DNA of 19,804 bases from JACQAI01 sp035507915 (GTDB lineage: Bacteria; Pseudomonadota; Alphaproteobacteria; Elsterales; Elsteraceae), in assembly GCA_035507915.1 (NCBI GenBank), contig DATJNS010000183.1:1-19804 (forward strand), read 5' to 3'. Made by a program: the position numbers and the translations under genes. Shown in pieces: positions 1 through 7,439 of the stretch (its first letter is position 1; each line of letters opens with the position of its first letter). The notes under the pieces are model-generated. The model ran no database searches and was not told the DNA's origin. It was given only the letters and a program-made list of their open reading frames with translations.

Positions 1-1
1 G

Positions 2-823
2 CTACTCGATCATGCGCAGGAAGCGCGCGAGCTCCTGGGCCTGGCCTTCGGTCATCGCGCGTCCGCCGACCACCGCGCAGCCGCGGCCGCGTGCCGCGGC
101 GAGCAGCTTCGTGTCGTGCGCCAGGATGACGACGTCGGCCACCGCCATGCCGGGCGCGAAGCCGGCCGGATCGATCGGCAGCGGGTCGTCGGGCGCCATG
201 CCGAGCGGCGTCGCATTGACGACCAGCGCGCAGCCGGCGGCATCGGCCGGGCCGACCGTGGCGCCGGCGCGCGGGAACGCCGCCGCGATGCCGCGCGCCA
301 GGCGCTCGGCCTTGGCGCGATCGACGTCGTAGACGATGAGCGGGGTCGCTCCCGCCTCGGCGAGGCCGAAGCCGACCGCGCTGCCCGCCCCGCCGGCGCC
401 GACCAGCAGCGTCCGCTTGCCCTCGGGATCGTGGCCGTGCCGGCGCAGGCCGGCGACGAAACCCTTGCCGTCGAAATTGTCGCCGACCCAGCGCCCGTCG
501 GGATCGCGACGCGCGGCGTTGATCGCGCCGACGCGCCGACCCGTCACCAGCACCTCGTCGACCAGCTCGAGCATGCGCATCTTATGCGGCACCGTGACGA
601 TGATGCCGTCGAGATTGCCGATCGCCTGGAGGCCGCGCACGCCCTCGGCCAGCCGCTCGGGCGCGAGCCGCACCGGCACCAGGATCCCGGCCCGGCCCGC
701 CGCCGCCATGATGGGGTTGAGGATCTCGGGCGACTTCACCTGCTCGATCGGATCGCCGATGATCGCGTATAATCGCGACCGGCCGGTGACGAGCGGCTGA
801 GTGCCGGAAATCGCGTCGGCCAT
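2..823 (-). CDS. Shikimate dehydrogenase-like NAD(P)-dependent oxidoreductase (AroE family)
   Basis: A 273-residue, apparently complete protein of the AroE/YdiB fold. The family reduces 3-dehydroshikimate or dehydroquinate in the cytoplasm. The N-terminal substrate domain keeps VTVPHK with the catalytic Lys at residue 81 and GDNFDG with the catalytic Asp at 118. The Rossmann loop GAGGAGSA lies at about 142-149. The binding motif near residues 23-36 is unusual: where AroE normally has S-K-S-P..HN, this has V-K-S-P..LN, so one substrate-binding Ser and the His are replaced. After the second Rossmann strand it reads YDVDR rather than the NRT usual for NADPH binding, which hints at NAD preference (inference). 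A purine-rich AAAGGA lies upstream of the ATG. It is transcribed away from the SDR gene. It is more likely an AroE-like paralogue, perhaps quinate-type or of unknown substrate, than the housekeeping AroE. Confidence 0.85.
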   Translation of the reverse strand: MADAISGTQPLVTGRSRLYAIIGDPIEQVKSPEILNPIMAAAGRAGILVPVRLAPERLAEGVRGLQAIGNLDGIIVTVPHKMRMLELVDEVLVTGRRVGAINAARRDPDGRWVGDNFDGKGFVAGLRRHGHDPEGKRTLLVGAGGAGSAVGFGLAEAGATPLIVYDVDRAKAERLARGIAAAFPRAGATVGPADAAGCALVVNATPLGMAPDDPLPIDPAGFAPGMAVADVVILAHDTKLLAAARGRGCAVVGGRAMTEGQAQELARFLRMIE

Positions 824-857
824 GCTGGTTCCTTTCGTCTCGATCGCCCGCCCCCCG

Positions 858-865
858 AGTCTAGC
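858..865 (-). promoter_or_regulatory. Possible -10 element (GCTAGACT) for the aroE-like gene
   Basis: The minus strand reads GCTAGACT 35 bases upstream of the AroE-like start. The same octamer occurs upstream of the MetE-like gene, and a close variant precedes the third PAS gene, so it may be a promoter -10 region used by this organism. No convincing -35 is visible. Confidence 0.3.
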
Positions 866-891
866 ATCCGGCCGACAGAGGACCGATCCCC

Positions 892-1677
892 ATGAGCATT
901 CCGACCCGCAACCGCCCGGCCGCGCTGATCACCGGCGGTCGCCGCGGCATCGGCCGCGGCATCGCCTGGGCGCTCGCCGGCGCCGGCTTCGACGTCGTGC
1001 TCTGCGACCTCGTCGAGGACGGCGCGGTCAAGGAGACGCTCGACGGCATCGAGATGCGCAAGCGCCGCAGCCTGTTCGTCGCCGCCGACATCGGCGCGCT
1101 CGACACCCACGAGGCGTTGATCGAGCGCGCCTGGCAGGCGTTCGGCGGGCTCGACTGCCTGGTCAACAACGCCGGCGTGACGTCGGACGTGCGCGGCGAC
1201 CTGCTCGAGCTCACGCCCAAGAGCTACGACCGCGTGATGGCCATCAACCTGCGCGGGCCGTTCTTCCTGACCCAGTGCTTCGCGCGCCGCCTGATCGCGG
1301 CGCCGCCCGAGGGGTTCGCGCGCACCATCATCAACATTTCGTCGGCCAGTGCCGTGCTCCCCTCGATCGAGCGCGGCGACTATTCCGTATCCAAAGCCGG
1401 GGTATCGATGATGACCCGCCTGTTCGCGTTCAGGCTGGCCCAGCACGGCATCACGGTGCACGAGATCCGGCCCGGGATCGTGCGCACGGACATGACCGCG
1501 CCCGTGCGCGAGCGCACGGAGGCGCGGATCGCCGCCGGCGGCGTGGCGCCGATCAACCGCTGGGGCGAGCCCGCCGACATCGGCCGCGCGGTCGCCGCGC
1601 TCGCCACCGGCGCCTTCGCCTTCTCGACCGGCGACGCCTACCACGTCGACGGCGGCCTCCACATCGGCGGGCGATGA
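892..1677 (+). CDS. SDR-family oxidoreductase (3-ketoacyl reductase-like)
   Basis: A 261-residue classical short-chain dehydrogenase/reductase. Visible motifs are the cofactor loop TGGRRGIG (14-21), the NNAG structural motif (92-95), the catalytic Ser around 150-151, and YSVSK with Tyr164 and Lys168. The length is normal for the family, which reduces or oxidises carbonyl/hydroxyl groups with NAD(P)H in the cytoplasm. The C-terminus FSTGDAYHVDGGLHIG is the usual SDR substrate-loop/oligomer segment. An AGAGGA ribosome site precedes the ATG. Its stop overlaps the ogt start by four bases (ATGA), so the two are probably translationally coupled. The Asp after the second strand (CDL) suggests NAD use (inference). 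The substrate cannot be deduced. Confidence 0.9.
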   Translation: MSIPTRNRPAALITGGRRGIGRGIAWALAGAGFDVVLCDLVEDGAVKETLDGIEMRKRRSLFVAADIGALDTHEALIERAWQAFGGLDCLVNNAGVTSDVRGDLLELTPKSYDRVMAINLRGPFFLTQCFARRLIAAPPEGFARTIINISSASAVLPSIERGDYSVSKAGVSMMTRLFAFRLAQHGITVHEIRPGIVRTDMTAPVRERTEARIAAGGVAPINRWGEPADIGRAVAALATGAFAFSTGDAYHVDGGLHIGGR

Positions 1678-2189
1678 CGCTCTGGATCGACCGCGTCGCC
1701 TCGCCGGTCGGCACCTTGACGTTGGTCTCCGACGGCGAAGCGCTGCGCGCGCTGTCGTTCGAGAACAACGACGGCTGGCTGGAACGCCACCTGGCGCAGC
1801 ATTACGCCGACCACGACCGCGTGTCGGCGCGCGATCCCGGCGGCTTCTCGACCAGGCTCGCGGCCTATTTCGACGGCGCGCTCGACGCCATCGACGACAT
1901 TCCGGCGCGCGGCGAAGGCAGCGCGTTCCAGCGCGCGGTGTGGGCGGCGCTGCGCGAGATCCCGGTCGGCACGACCACGACCTACGGCGCGCTGGCGCGC
2001 AAGCTCGGCAAGCCGCCGGGCGCGAGCCGCGCAGTCGGTCTCGCCAACGGCGCCAACCCGGTCGCCATCGTCGTGCCGTGCCATCGCGTGATCGGCGCCG
2101 GCGATCGCCTGACCGGTTTCGGCGGCGGCCTCGCGCGCAAGCAGTGGCTGCTCGCCCACGAAGGTTTCGAGCTGAGGCTGATGCCGTGA
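1674..2189 (+). CDS. ogt: Methylated-DNA--[protein]-cysteine S-methyltransferase
   Basis: A 171-residue suicide repair protein that moves the methyl group from O6-methylguanine (and O4-methylthymine) to its own cysteine. The active-site motif PCHRVIG is intact with acceptor Cys136. The helix-turn-helix recognition segment GTTTTYGALARKLG lies just before it, and the FGGGLARKQWLLAHE tail is typical. There is no Ada-type N-terminal regulatory domain, so it is of the Ogt/MGMT class. The ATG lies inside the SDR stop (ATGA), and its own stop overlaps the GTG of the next gene (GTGA), which indicates a coupled three-gene transcript. Nothing in the sequence explains why a repair enzyme is paired with an SDR. 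Confidence 0.95.
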   Translation: MTLWIDRVASPVGTLTLVSDGEALRALSFENNDGWLERHLAQHYADHDRVSARDPGGFSTRLAAYFDGALDAIDDIPARGEGSAFQRAVWAALREIPVGTTTTYGALARKLGKPPGASRAVGLANGANPVAIVVPCHRVIGAGDRLTGFGGGLARKQWLLAHEGFELRLMP

Positions 2190-2722
2190 GGTCACGACGC
2201 GTCGTCCTGCTCGCGGCGTTGGCGGCCGCGATCGCGCTGCCGACGCACGCCGCCGACCCGCCGGGCAGCGCGGTGATCGCGCGCCGCGCGACGGTCGCGG
2301 GCGAGCTCACCATCACGCGACTCGGCGACGACGCGTTCGAGGGCCCGTTCCGCATCGCGCTCGGCGGCCGCCCGGTGATCGAGACCGACAACGACAAGCC
2401 GGTCGACGGCATGCCGATCCCCGCGATCCTGACGTCGTTCCGCGACGGGCTCGCGCCCTACGACGAGGTCGTCGTGCTGCAGCAGAGCACCGCCGGCAAC
2501 GCCTGCAACGGCGGACCGATCTGGTTTCTCGGCCTCACGCGGTCGGGCAGTTTCACGATCAGCGCGCCGATCGATTTCTGCGGCGGCGCCGATCCCGTGA
2601 TCGCGCGGCGGGGCGCCGCCATCGTGCTGACCTTCCCCGGCGGCCCGCCCAACCACGGCACCGAGCCCGTGCCGACCGAGGTGTGGGAGTTCGCCAACGG
2701 CAAGGCGCGCCAGATCCGGTGA
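2186..2722 (+). CDS. Small exported protein of unknown function
   Basis: I do not recognise this family. The start is taken as the GTG at 2186, because it overlaps the ogt stop (GTGA) and gives an ideal Sec signal peptide: a basic RSRR, then a hydrophobic run rich in Leu and Ala (about residues 6-17), ending THAAD with probable cleavage near 20. The mature protein is about 155 residues. It contains two cysteines that could pair, in NACNGG and DFCGG, and a GGP-rich C-terminal third (FPGGPPNHGTEPVPTE). The predicted location is periplasmic or secreted. It is the last gene of the coupled SDR-ogt cluster and converges on the acyl-CoA ligase operon. Longer in-frame starts upstream run through ogt and are not credible. 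Confidence 0.75.
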   Translation: MRSRRVVLLAALAAAIALPTHAADPPGSAVIARRATVAGELTITRLGDDAFEGPFRIALGGRPVIETDNDKPVDGMPIPAILTSFRDGLAPYDEVVVLQQSTAGNACNGGPIWFLGLTRSGSFTISAPIDFCGGADPVIARRGAAIVLTFPGGPPNHGTEPVPTEVWEFANGKARQIR

Positions 2723-2768
2723 GCGCACGCTCGACCGAGGTCGCTGCGCGCCGGGACGCGCCGTGCCG

Positions 2769-3623
2769 TCACAACGCCGCGGCGACCGCCTCGACCAGCT
2801 CGGCGACGGCGCTGAACACGCGCGCGCCCGCCTCTTCCAAGGCGGCCCGCTTGCTGGTCCAGCTGCCTGCGTCGCCGTGCACCATCGCGCCGGCATGGCC
2901 CATGGTCACACCCTCGCGCGCGCTGCGGCCGGCGACCAGCGCGAACACCGGCTTGGCGAAGCGCTCGGCGCGCAGCGCGACGGCGAGCTCTTCCTCCTCG
3001 CTGCCGCCGATCTCGCCGATCATGACCAAGGCGCGCGTGCGCGCGTCGGCGGCGAAGTACGGCACCAGGTCGGCATAGCGCGTGCCCTTCACGGGATCGC
3101 CGCCGACGCCGATCCACACCGATTGGCCGATGCCGCGCCGCACCAGCCGGTAGCAGACCTCGTACGACAAGGTGCCGCTCTTCGACATGACGCCGACCGG
3201 ACCTGGCGCCAAGGCGACCTCGGGCAGGAAGCCGAGCTTGGCTTCGCCCGGCACCGCCATGCCGGGGGTCGAGGCGCCGATCCAGCGCGCGCCGGCGGCG
3301 CGCACGGCGGCGAGCGCGGCCATCGCGTCGTGCACCGGCATGCCTTCCGTCGGCGTGACGATCAGCTTCACGCCGGCGTCGAGCGCCTCGCGGATCGCGC
3401 CCAAGAGCGCGTCGGCGCCGACGAACGCCACGCTGGCGGTCGCACCGCTTGCCGCCACCGCCTCGGCGCACGAGGTGAAGACCGGAACGCCGTCGACCGG
3501 CTCGGCACGCGGCGACACGCCGGCGACGATGTTGGTGCCGTAGCCGCGCATCAGCCGCGTGTGCATGCGCCCGGCGCGGCCGGTGATGCCCTGGATCAGC
3601 ACGCGGGTCGTCCGATCGATCAC
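2769..3623 (-). CDS. ADP-forming acyl-CoA ligase, alpha subunit (SucD-like)
   Basis: A 284-residue homologue of succinyl-CoA synthetase alpha. It has the N-terminal CoA-binding Rossmann domain (GITGRAGRMH, YGTNIVAGVSP) and a ligase domain with the phosphohistidine motif GHAGA; the active His is residue 243. The family makes an acyl-CoA from a carboxylate, CoA and ATP (or the reverse) as alpha/beta heteromers. The start is the GTG at 3623, overlapping the beta-subunit stop (GTGA), so the subunits are translationally coupled. The order beta then alpha matches sucCD. It sits behind an acyl-CoA dehydrogenase rather than TCA-cycle genes, so it is probably a dedicated ligase for some organic acid rather than the housekeeping SucD. 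A malate-CoA ligase-like activity is possible but cannot be read from the sequence. Confidence 0.88.
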   Translation of the reverse strand: MIDRTTRVLIQGITGRAGRMHTRLMRGYGTNIVAGVSPRAEPVDGVPVFTSCAEAVAASGATASVAFVGADALLGAIREALDAGVKLIVTPTEGMPVHDAMAALAAVRAAGARWIGASTPGMAVPGEAKLGFLPEVALAPGPVGVMSKSGTLSYEVCYRLVRRGIGQSVWIGVGGDPVKGTRYADLVPYFAADARTRALVMIGEIGGSEEEELAVALRAERFAKPVFALVAGRSAREGVTMGHAGAMVHGDAGSWTSKRAALEEAGARVFSAVAELVEAVAAAL

Positions 3624-4693
3624 AGCTTGGCGACCGCCTGCTCGAGATCGGTCGTCACCGGGATGCCGGCGGCACCCAGCACCTGCTCGGCCTCCTCGAA
3701 CGCCGTGCCGACCAGCCGCACGACGAACGGCACGGCGAGCCGGGGCACCGCCGCACGCGCCTGCACGAGCAGCCGCGCGAACTCGCCGAGATGCGTGATG
3801 CCGGCGAAGATGTTGACCAGAACGACGCGCACGTTCGGACCGTCGGCGATCCACTCGAGCACGCGGATCAAGCGCGCGGGATCGCCGCGCATGCCGCCGG
3901 TGCGCACGTCGAGGAAGTTGTACGGCCTGAGGCCGCGCGCGCGCAGCTCGTCGATCAGCATCATGCTCAGGCCGGCGCCCGTGGTCAGCAGGCCGATGTC
4001 GCCCGCCTCGTCGACCACGACGTAATCGAAGCCATGCTCCAGCTTGAGGCGCACCTCGGGATAGGCCGCGGCGTTGCGCTCGACCAGCGCGCGCAGGGCG
4101 GGCTGGCGGTAGAGCGCGTTGTCGTCGGTGATCAGCTTCAGGTCGCCGGCGAGCCAGCTGCCATCGGCGCGCACGAACAGCGGATTGATCTCGATCAGCA
4201 CTGCCTCGCAGGCGCGAAACATCGCCGCGAGCGCGAGGCCGGCCTCGGTCAGGGCGGGCGCGAGCCCGGCGCCGACCCGGCGCACCGCCGCCTCGATGCC
4301 GTCGAGCGGCGCCCTCTCGGCGCGCACGGCCGTTTGCTGCTCGATCTCCACGCCGCCCTGCTCGGCCATCAGGACGCGCACGGCGCCGGCGGCGGGATCG
4401 AGCAGCAGCGCGACGTAGGCCTCCTGCGCCGGACCGACATCCTGCTCGACGCGCACGCCGCGCACGCGCTGCCCGCGCACGCTCATCGCGCCGATCGCAC
4501 GCGCGTGGCTGTCGAGCTCGGCCATCGTCGCGGCCTTGCGGATGGCGCCCGCCTTGCCGCGCCCCCCGGCGGCGACCTGCGCCTTGACGACCCACGGGCC
4601 CGGCGGCAGCGCCTCGCCGATCAGGCAGCCGGGCGGCGACGGGATGGCGAAGCCGGCCGCCAGCGTCTTGGCGTCGTGCTCGAGCAGGTACAC
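3620..4693 (-). CDS. ADP-forming acyl-CoA ligase, beta subunit (SucC-like, ATP-grasp)
   Basis: A 357-residue SucC-type subunit that binds nucleotide and completes the acyl-CoA ligase with the alpha chain downstream. Family motifs are PWVVKAQVAAGGRGKAG (ATP-grasp), EGGVEIE-like QGGVEIE, IEINPLFV (metal binding) and VNIFAGI. It is about 30 residues shorter than typical E. coli SucC. Part of the difference is a missing stretch between the N-terminal helix and the first ATP-grasp strand. The usual LDVGGGA is LDVRTGG here, another departure from housekeeping SucC. The start is GTG at 4693, three bases after the acyl-CoA dehydrogenase stop, so all three genes form one operon. The substrate is unknown. 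Confidence 0.87.
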   Translation of the reverse strand: MYLLEHDAKTLAAGFAIPSPPGCLIGEALPPGPWVVKAQVAAGGRGKAGAIRKAATMAELDSHARAIGAMSVRGQRVRGVRVEQDVGPAQEAYVALLLDPAAGAVRVLMAEQGGVEIEQQTAVRAERAPLDGIEAAVRRVGAGLAPALTEAGLALAAMFRACEAVLIEINPLFVRADGSWLAGDLKLITDDNALYRQPALRALVERNAAAYPEVRLKLEHGFDYVVVDEAGDIGLLTTGAGLSMMLIDELRARGLRPYNFLDVRTGGMRGDPARLIRVLEWIADGPNVRVVLVNIFAGITHLGEFARLLVQARAAVPRLAVPFVVRLVGTAFEEAEQVLGAAGIPVTTDLEQAVAKL

Positions 4694-4696
4694 CGA

Positions 4697-5863
4697 TCAG
4701 AACGCCTCGAGACCGAGGATGCCGTCGGTCGGATCGACGCCGGCGAGCACGCGCTTGCCGATCAGGTCGCGCAAGGTCTCCGAGGTGCCGCCGCCCAAGG
4801 TGCCGTAGCGCGCGCCGCGGTAGAAGCGCGACACCGGGAATTCGTCGGTGAAGCCGTAGCCGCCGTGGACCTGGATCGCCTCGCTGGTCACGCGCAGCGC
4901 CATCTCGTTGCAGTAGAGCTTGGCGGTCGCGGCGAGCAGAGGGTCGGGGAACGGGTTGGCGGTCGCGCAGGCGCGGTACAGGATGGAGCGGCCGGTCTCG
5001 ACGTCCTTGTACATGTCGGCCAGCTTCCAGCGCATGCCCTGGAAGGTGCCGATCTCACGGCCGAACGCCTTGCGTGCATGCATGTACTTGACCGCCTCCT
5101 CGAGCGCGCCCTCGGCGAGGCCGAGCGAGATGCTCGGGTTCAGGCAGCGCTGCGTGTTGAACGCCGACAACAGGCGTTTGAAGCCGTCGTCGCGGATCAC
5201 CAGATTCTCGAGCGGCAGCTCGCAATCCTCGAAGCGCACCTCGTGCAGATACTCGCCGCCCATGGTGTGGAAGTTGCCGGTGACCGCCAGGCCGGGCGTA
5301 CCCTTCTCGACCAGCACGCAGCCGATGCCCTCGCGCCCCGGCGTCTTGTTGATGCGCGTGAACACCACGAACATGCTGGCTTCGGGCGCGCGGCTGATCA
5401 GCGTCTTGACGCCGTTGAGGCGCAGCCGGTTGCCGGTCACCTCGACGTTGGTCTTGTAGTTGGCGACGTCGGTGCCGGCGTCCGGCTCGGTCATGCAGAT
5501 TGCCAGAATGTGCTCGCCCGTGCACACGCCGGGCAGAATGCGCCGCTTGATGTGCTCGGGCGCATAGGTCGCGATCACGCGCGTCTGGGTACCGACCTCG
5601 CCGAGCACCGCCATCGCGGTCACGTAGCAGGCCTTCGAGATCTCCTCGAGCACGAGCGCCGTGTCGAACACCGGCAAGCCGAGCCCGCCATGTTCCTCGG
5701 GGACCGCCATGCCGAGCACGCCGAGCTTGGCGAGCGCGCGCATGTTCTCCCACGGAAACGTACCGTCCATGTACTGCTGGGCGCGCGCCCGGAACTCGCC
5801 CTGCGCCAGCTCGCGCACGGTCGACACGAAACGACGCTGCTCATCGGACAGGCTGAGGAACAA
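4697..5863 (-). CDS. Acyl-CoA dehydrogenase family flavoprotein, apparently lacking a canonical catalytic Glu
   Basis: A 388-residue full-length acyl-CoA dehydrogenase fold: alpha N-domain, beta domain with MTEPDAGTD at 124-132, and C-terminal helical domain with RKAFGR and QVHGGYGFT. These FAD enzymes normally form the alpha-beta double bond of an acyl-CoA and pass electrons to ETF. The usual catalytic Glu of the medium-chain type (YEGT) is Gly358 here (GGGT). The alternative position used by isovaleryl/long-chain enzymes (ER) is Gln238 (QR). Dehydrogenation may therefore use another base, or the reaction may differ. The start is TTG at 5863, supported by AGGAGA six bases upstream; no better start fits the N-terminal FLSLSDEQRRF. 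It is the first gene of an operon with the acyl-CoA ligase subunits, which probably make its CoA substrate. Confidence 0.9.
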   Translation of the reverse strand: MFLSLSDEQRRFVSTVRELAQGEFRARAQQYMDGTFPWENMRALAKLGVLGMAVPEEHGGLGLPVFDTALVLEEISKACYVTAMAVLGEVGTQTRVIATYAPEHIKRRILPGVCTGEHILAICMTEPDAGTDVANYKTNVEVTGNRLRLNGVKTLISRAPEASMFVVFTRINKTPGREGIGCVLVEKGTPGLAVTGNFHTMGGEYLHEVRFEDCELPLENLVIRDDGFKRLLSAFNTQRCLNPSISLGLAEGALEEAVKYMHARKAFGREIGTFQGMRWKLADMYKDVETGRSILYRACATANPFPDPLLAATAKLYCNEMALRVTSEAIQVHGGYGFTDEFPVSRFYRGARYGTLGGGTSETLRDLIGKRVLAGVDPTDGILGLEAF

Positions 5864-5869
5864 AGGGCT

Positions 5870-5875
5870 TCTCCT
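5870..5875 (-). promoter_or_regulatory. Ribosome binding site fixing a TTG start
   Basis: The minus strand reads AGGAGA, six bases before the TTG at 5863. It is the main reason for accepting that rare start codon for the acyl-CoA dehydrogenase. Confidence 0.75.
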
Positions 5876-5879
5876 GTTG

Positions 5880-5894
5880 CCCCGACGGTCGGGG
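5880..5894. promoter_or_regulatory. Perfect 15-base palindrome between divergent genes
   Basis: CCCCGACGGTCGGGG is a perfect inverted repeat (seven-base arms around one central base) in the 94-base gap between the acyl-CoA dehydrogenase and the first PAS gene. An AT-rich CTTATAGG follows and could act as a -10 on either strand. The position suits an operator, but no regulator is identified. Confidence 0.3.
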
Positions 5895-5957
5895 CATCAC
5901 ATCTTATAGGTTAGCCGCGTGCCGGCTGCCTATCCCAGAGGCAAATCGCGGTTCCCG

Positions 5958-6647
5958 ATGATCAGCACCTATTTCTATTTCTTCGCCGATCCCGACTTTT
6001 TGGAGCTTCTGCAGTTCTGGGAGGCGAGCCGCGCCGGCCGCGCGCTGCCGGATTGGAGCGGCGACGTCGGCGTGGTGCCGCGCAACCTGTTGGCGAACCT
6101 GATCATCACCGATCGTCGCGGCCCGGAACCGGTCTACCAGTATGTCGGCGCCGAATGCGTCCGGCGCTGGGGCAGCGACCCCACGGGCAAGCGCATCTAT
6201 AGCGACGTGCTCACCGGCGCGCACGGCCGCTACATCAGGTCGCTCGGCGAGGAGTCGGTGGCGCGACGGGCGCCGATCTTCTCGACTGCCGTCTATCAAC
6301 CCGACGCGACCAGCGTGATCATGACCGGTCGCCTCTATGCGCCATTCAGCTACCGCGGCTCGCCCGATCCCGGCGCGATGATGACATTGCAGCTGTTCAG
6401 GGGATCCGACACCGAGCTGCGCCAGATCGGCATCAAGGGCATCGTTCACGAGATCCGCCGCGACATGATCACCAACGTCGGCGAATTGTGCGCGCGGCTG
6501 GAGACCGCGCGCCGCGATTTTCAGATTTCGCGCCACACCCGGCAGCGCTCGCTCGCGCAGGATGTCGACCTGATCGCCCAGGAGCTGACCGGCGGCGCGC
6601 TCGTCCCGTTGCCCTGCCTCGAGGATCCGGACCTGGCGTGCGCTTGA
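5958..6647 (+). CDS. Stand-alone PAS-domain protein, paralogue 1 of 3
   Basis: A 229-residue protein of the PAS_5-like alphaproteobacterial family, cytoplasmic, with no membrane segment and no kinase, cyclase or DNA-binding domain. The PAS fold spans about residues 1-150: FFADPDFLELLQFW, then YQYVGAE..RRWGSD..GK, and a C-terminal beta segment ending LQLFRGSD. It ends in a shared tail, RHTRQRSLAQDVD..AQEL and PLPCLEDPD. The start is taken as ATG 5958, because it aligns with the starts of paralogues 2 and 3. A GTG at 5919 would add 13 residues absent from them. No strong ribosome site is visible. PAS_5 proteins are often of unknown role; some relate to stress or redox sensing. Two close copies follow on the same strand. 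Confidence 0.82.
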   Translation: MISTYFYFFADPDFLELLQFWEASRAGRALPDWSGDVGVVPRNLLANLIITDRRGPEPVYQYVGAECVRRWGSDPTGKRIYSDVLTGAHGRYIRSLGEESVARRAPIFSTAVYQPDATSVIMTGRLYAPFSYRGSPDPGAMMTLQLFRGSDTELRQIGIKGIVHEIRRDMITNVGELCARLETARRDFQISRHTRQRSLAQDVDLIAQELTGGALVPLPCLEDPDLACA

Positions 6648-6741
6648 AGCGCGTGCGTTGGACCGCTACCGTCTCGCGCGGGCGCATCGGCGCCCAGCCA
6701 TCCTTCCAGGCGCGCGGTGCCCACCCCGCCGCGCGGCGGCG

Positions 6742-7425
6742 ATGCTGACCACCCAGTTCTTCGCCGACCCCGCGTTCGTCGGCCTGCTACGCTTCTGGAA
6801 CGCCAACCGCGGTGATCGGGCGCTGCCCCACTGGGGCGGCGACGTTGGCATGCTGCCGGGCGAGCTGCTGCCCCACCTCGCCGTGATCGACCTTCACGGC
6901 GAAGCGACCTATCGCTACATCGGCGCCGAGGTCGCGCGGCTCTGGGGCGGCAAGCCGGTCGGCCGGCCGGTCTTCACGGTCGTGCTGCGCGGCGCACACC
7001 GCCGCTACCTCAAGTCGTTGAGCGACGAGGTGATCGCGCGGCGCGCGCCGATCTTCTCGTCCGCCGTCTATCAGTCGAGCGACGCCGGCGTCGTGTTGAC
7101 CGGGCGCGTGGTCGCGCCGTTCACCGGCGAGGGCACGACCGAGCCGCGCTTCCTGCTCGCGGTCCAGCTGTTCAAGGGCTCGGAGCAGGATCTGCGCGCG
7201 ATCGACGTCGCGGGGATCGTGCACGAGTTGCGTCGCGACCTGATCACCGACGTGGTCGAGCTGTGTACCCGGCTCGAGGACGCGCGCCGGCGCTATCAGA
7301 TCGCGCGCCACACCCGCCAGCGCATGCTCGCCCAGGACGTCGAGCTCATCACCCAGGAGCTCGCCGGAAGCGCGCTGATCCCGCTGCCTTGCTTCGATGA
7401 ACCGGATACCGTCCCGGATAGCTGA
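6742..7425 (+). CDS. Stand-alone PAS-domain protein, paralogue 2 of 3
   Basis: 227 residues, clearly homologous to its two neighbours over the whole length: TQFFADPAFVGLLRFW at the N-terminus, YRYIGAEVARLWGG in the middle, ARRAPIFSSAVYQ, QLFKGSEQ, then RRDLITDVVELCTRLE and the RHTRQRMLAQDVE / LIPLPCFDEPD tail. The PAS core carries no obvious haem or flavin cysteine/histidine signature that I can assign. ATG 6742 gives the same N-terminus (MLTTQFFADP) as paralogue 3; the longer frame from 6658 adds 28 low-complexity Arg/Ala residues and is rejected. It lies 94 bases after paralogue 1. It is probably in the same transcript or recently duplicated. Confidence 0.82.
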   Translation: MLTTQFFADPAFVGLLRFWNANRGDRALPHWGGDVGMLPGELLPHLAVIDLHGEATYRYIGAEVARLWGGKPVGRPVFTVVLRGAHRRYLKSLSDEVIARRAPIFSSAVYQSSDAGVVLTGRVVAPFTGEGTTEPRFLLAVQLFKGSEQDLRAIDVAGIVHELRRDLITDVVELCTRLEDARRRYQIARHTRQRMLAQDVELITQELAGSALIPLPCFDEPDTVPDS

Positions 7426-7439
7426 CGCCCGGCGCCCTT

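Noticed and set aside
768..773. TATAAT as a promoter
   Set aside because: It lies inside the AroE-like coding sequence (Tyr-Ala-Ile-Ile region); no suitable -35 or downstream gene start matches it.
736..2412. 558-residue minus-strand open frame opposite the SDR-ogt cluster
   Set aside because: Low-complexity Arg/Ala translation opposite recognised genes.
2731..2742. CGACCGAGGTCG hairpin as a terminator between convergent genes
   Set aside because: The stem is only five pairs with no T-tract, which is too weak in GC-rich DNA.
3791..5914. 707-residue open frame antisense to the acyl-CoA operon
   Set aside because: It is rich in His, Ala, Arg and Gln with no domain, and lies opposite three well-supported genes.
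5919..5957. Longer N-terminus of PAS paralogue 1 from GTG 5919
   Set aside because: The extra 13 residues have no counterpart in the two paralogues, whose starts align with ATG 5958.
6658..6741. Longer N-terminus of PAS paralogue 2
   Set aside because: It adds only Arg/Ala-rich residues; ATG 6742 matches paralogue 3 exactly.
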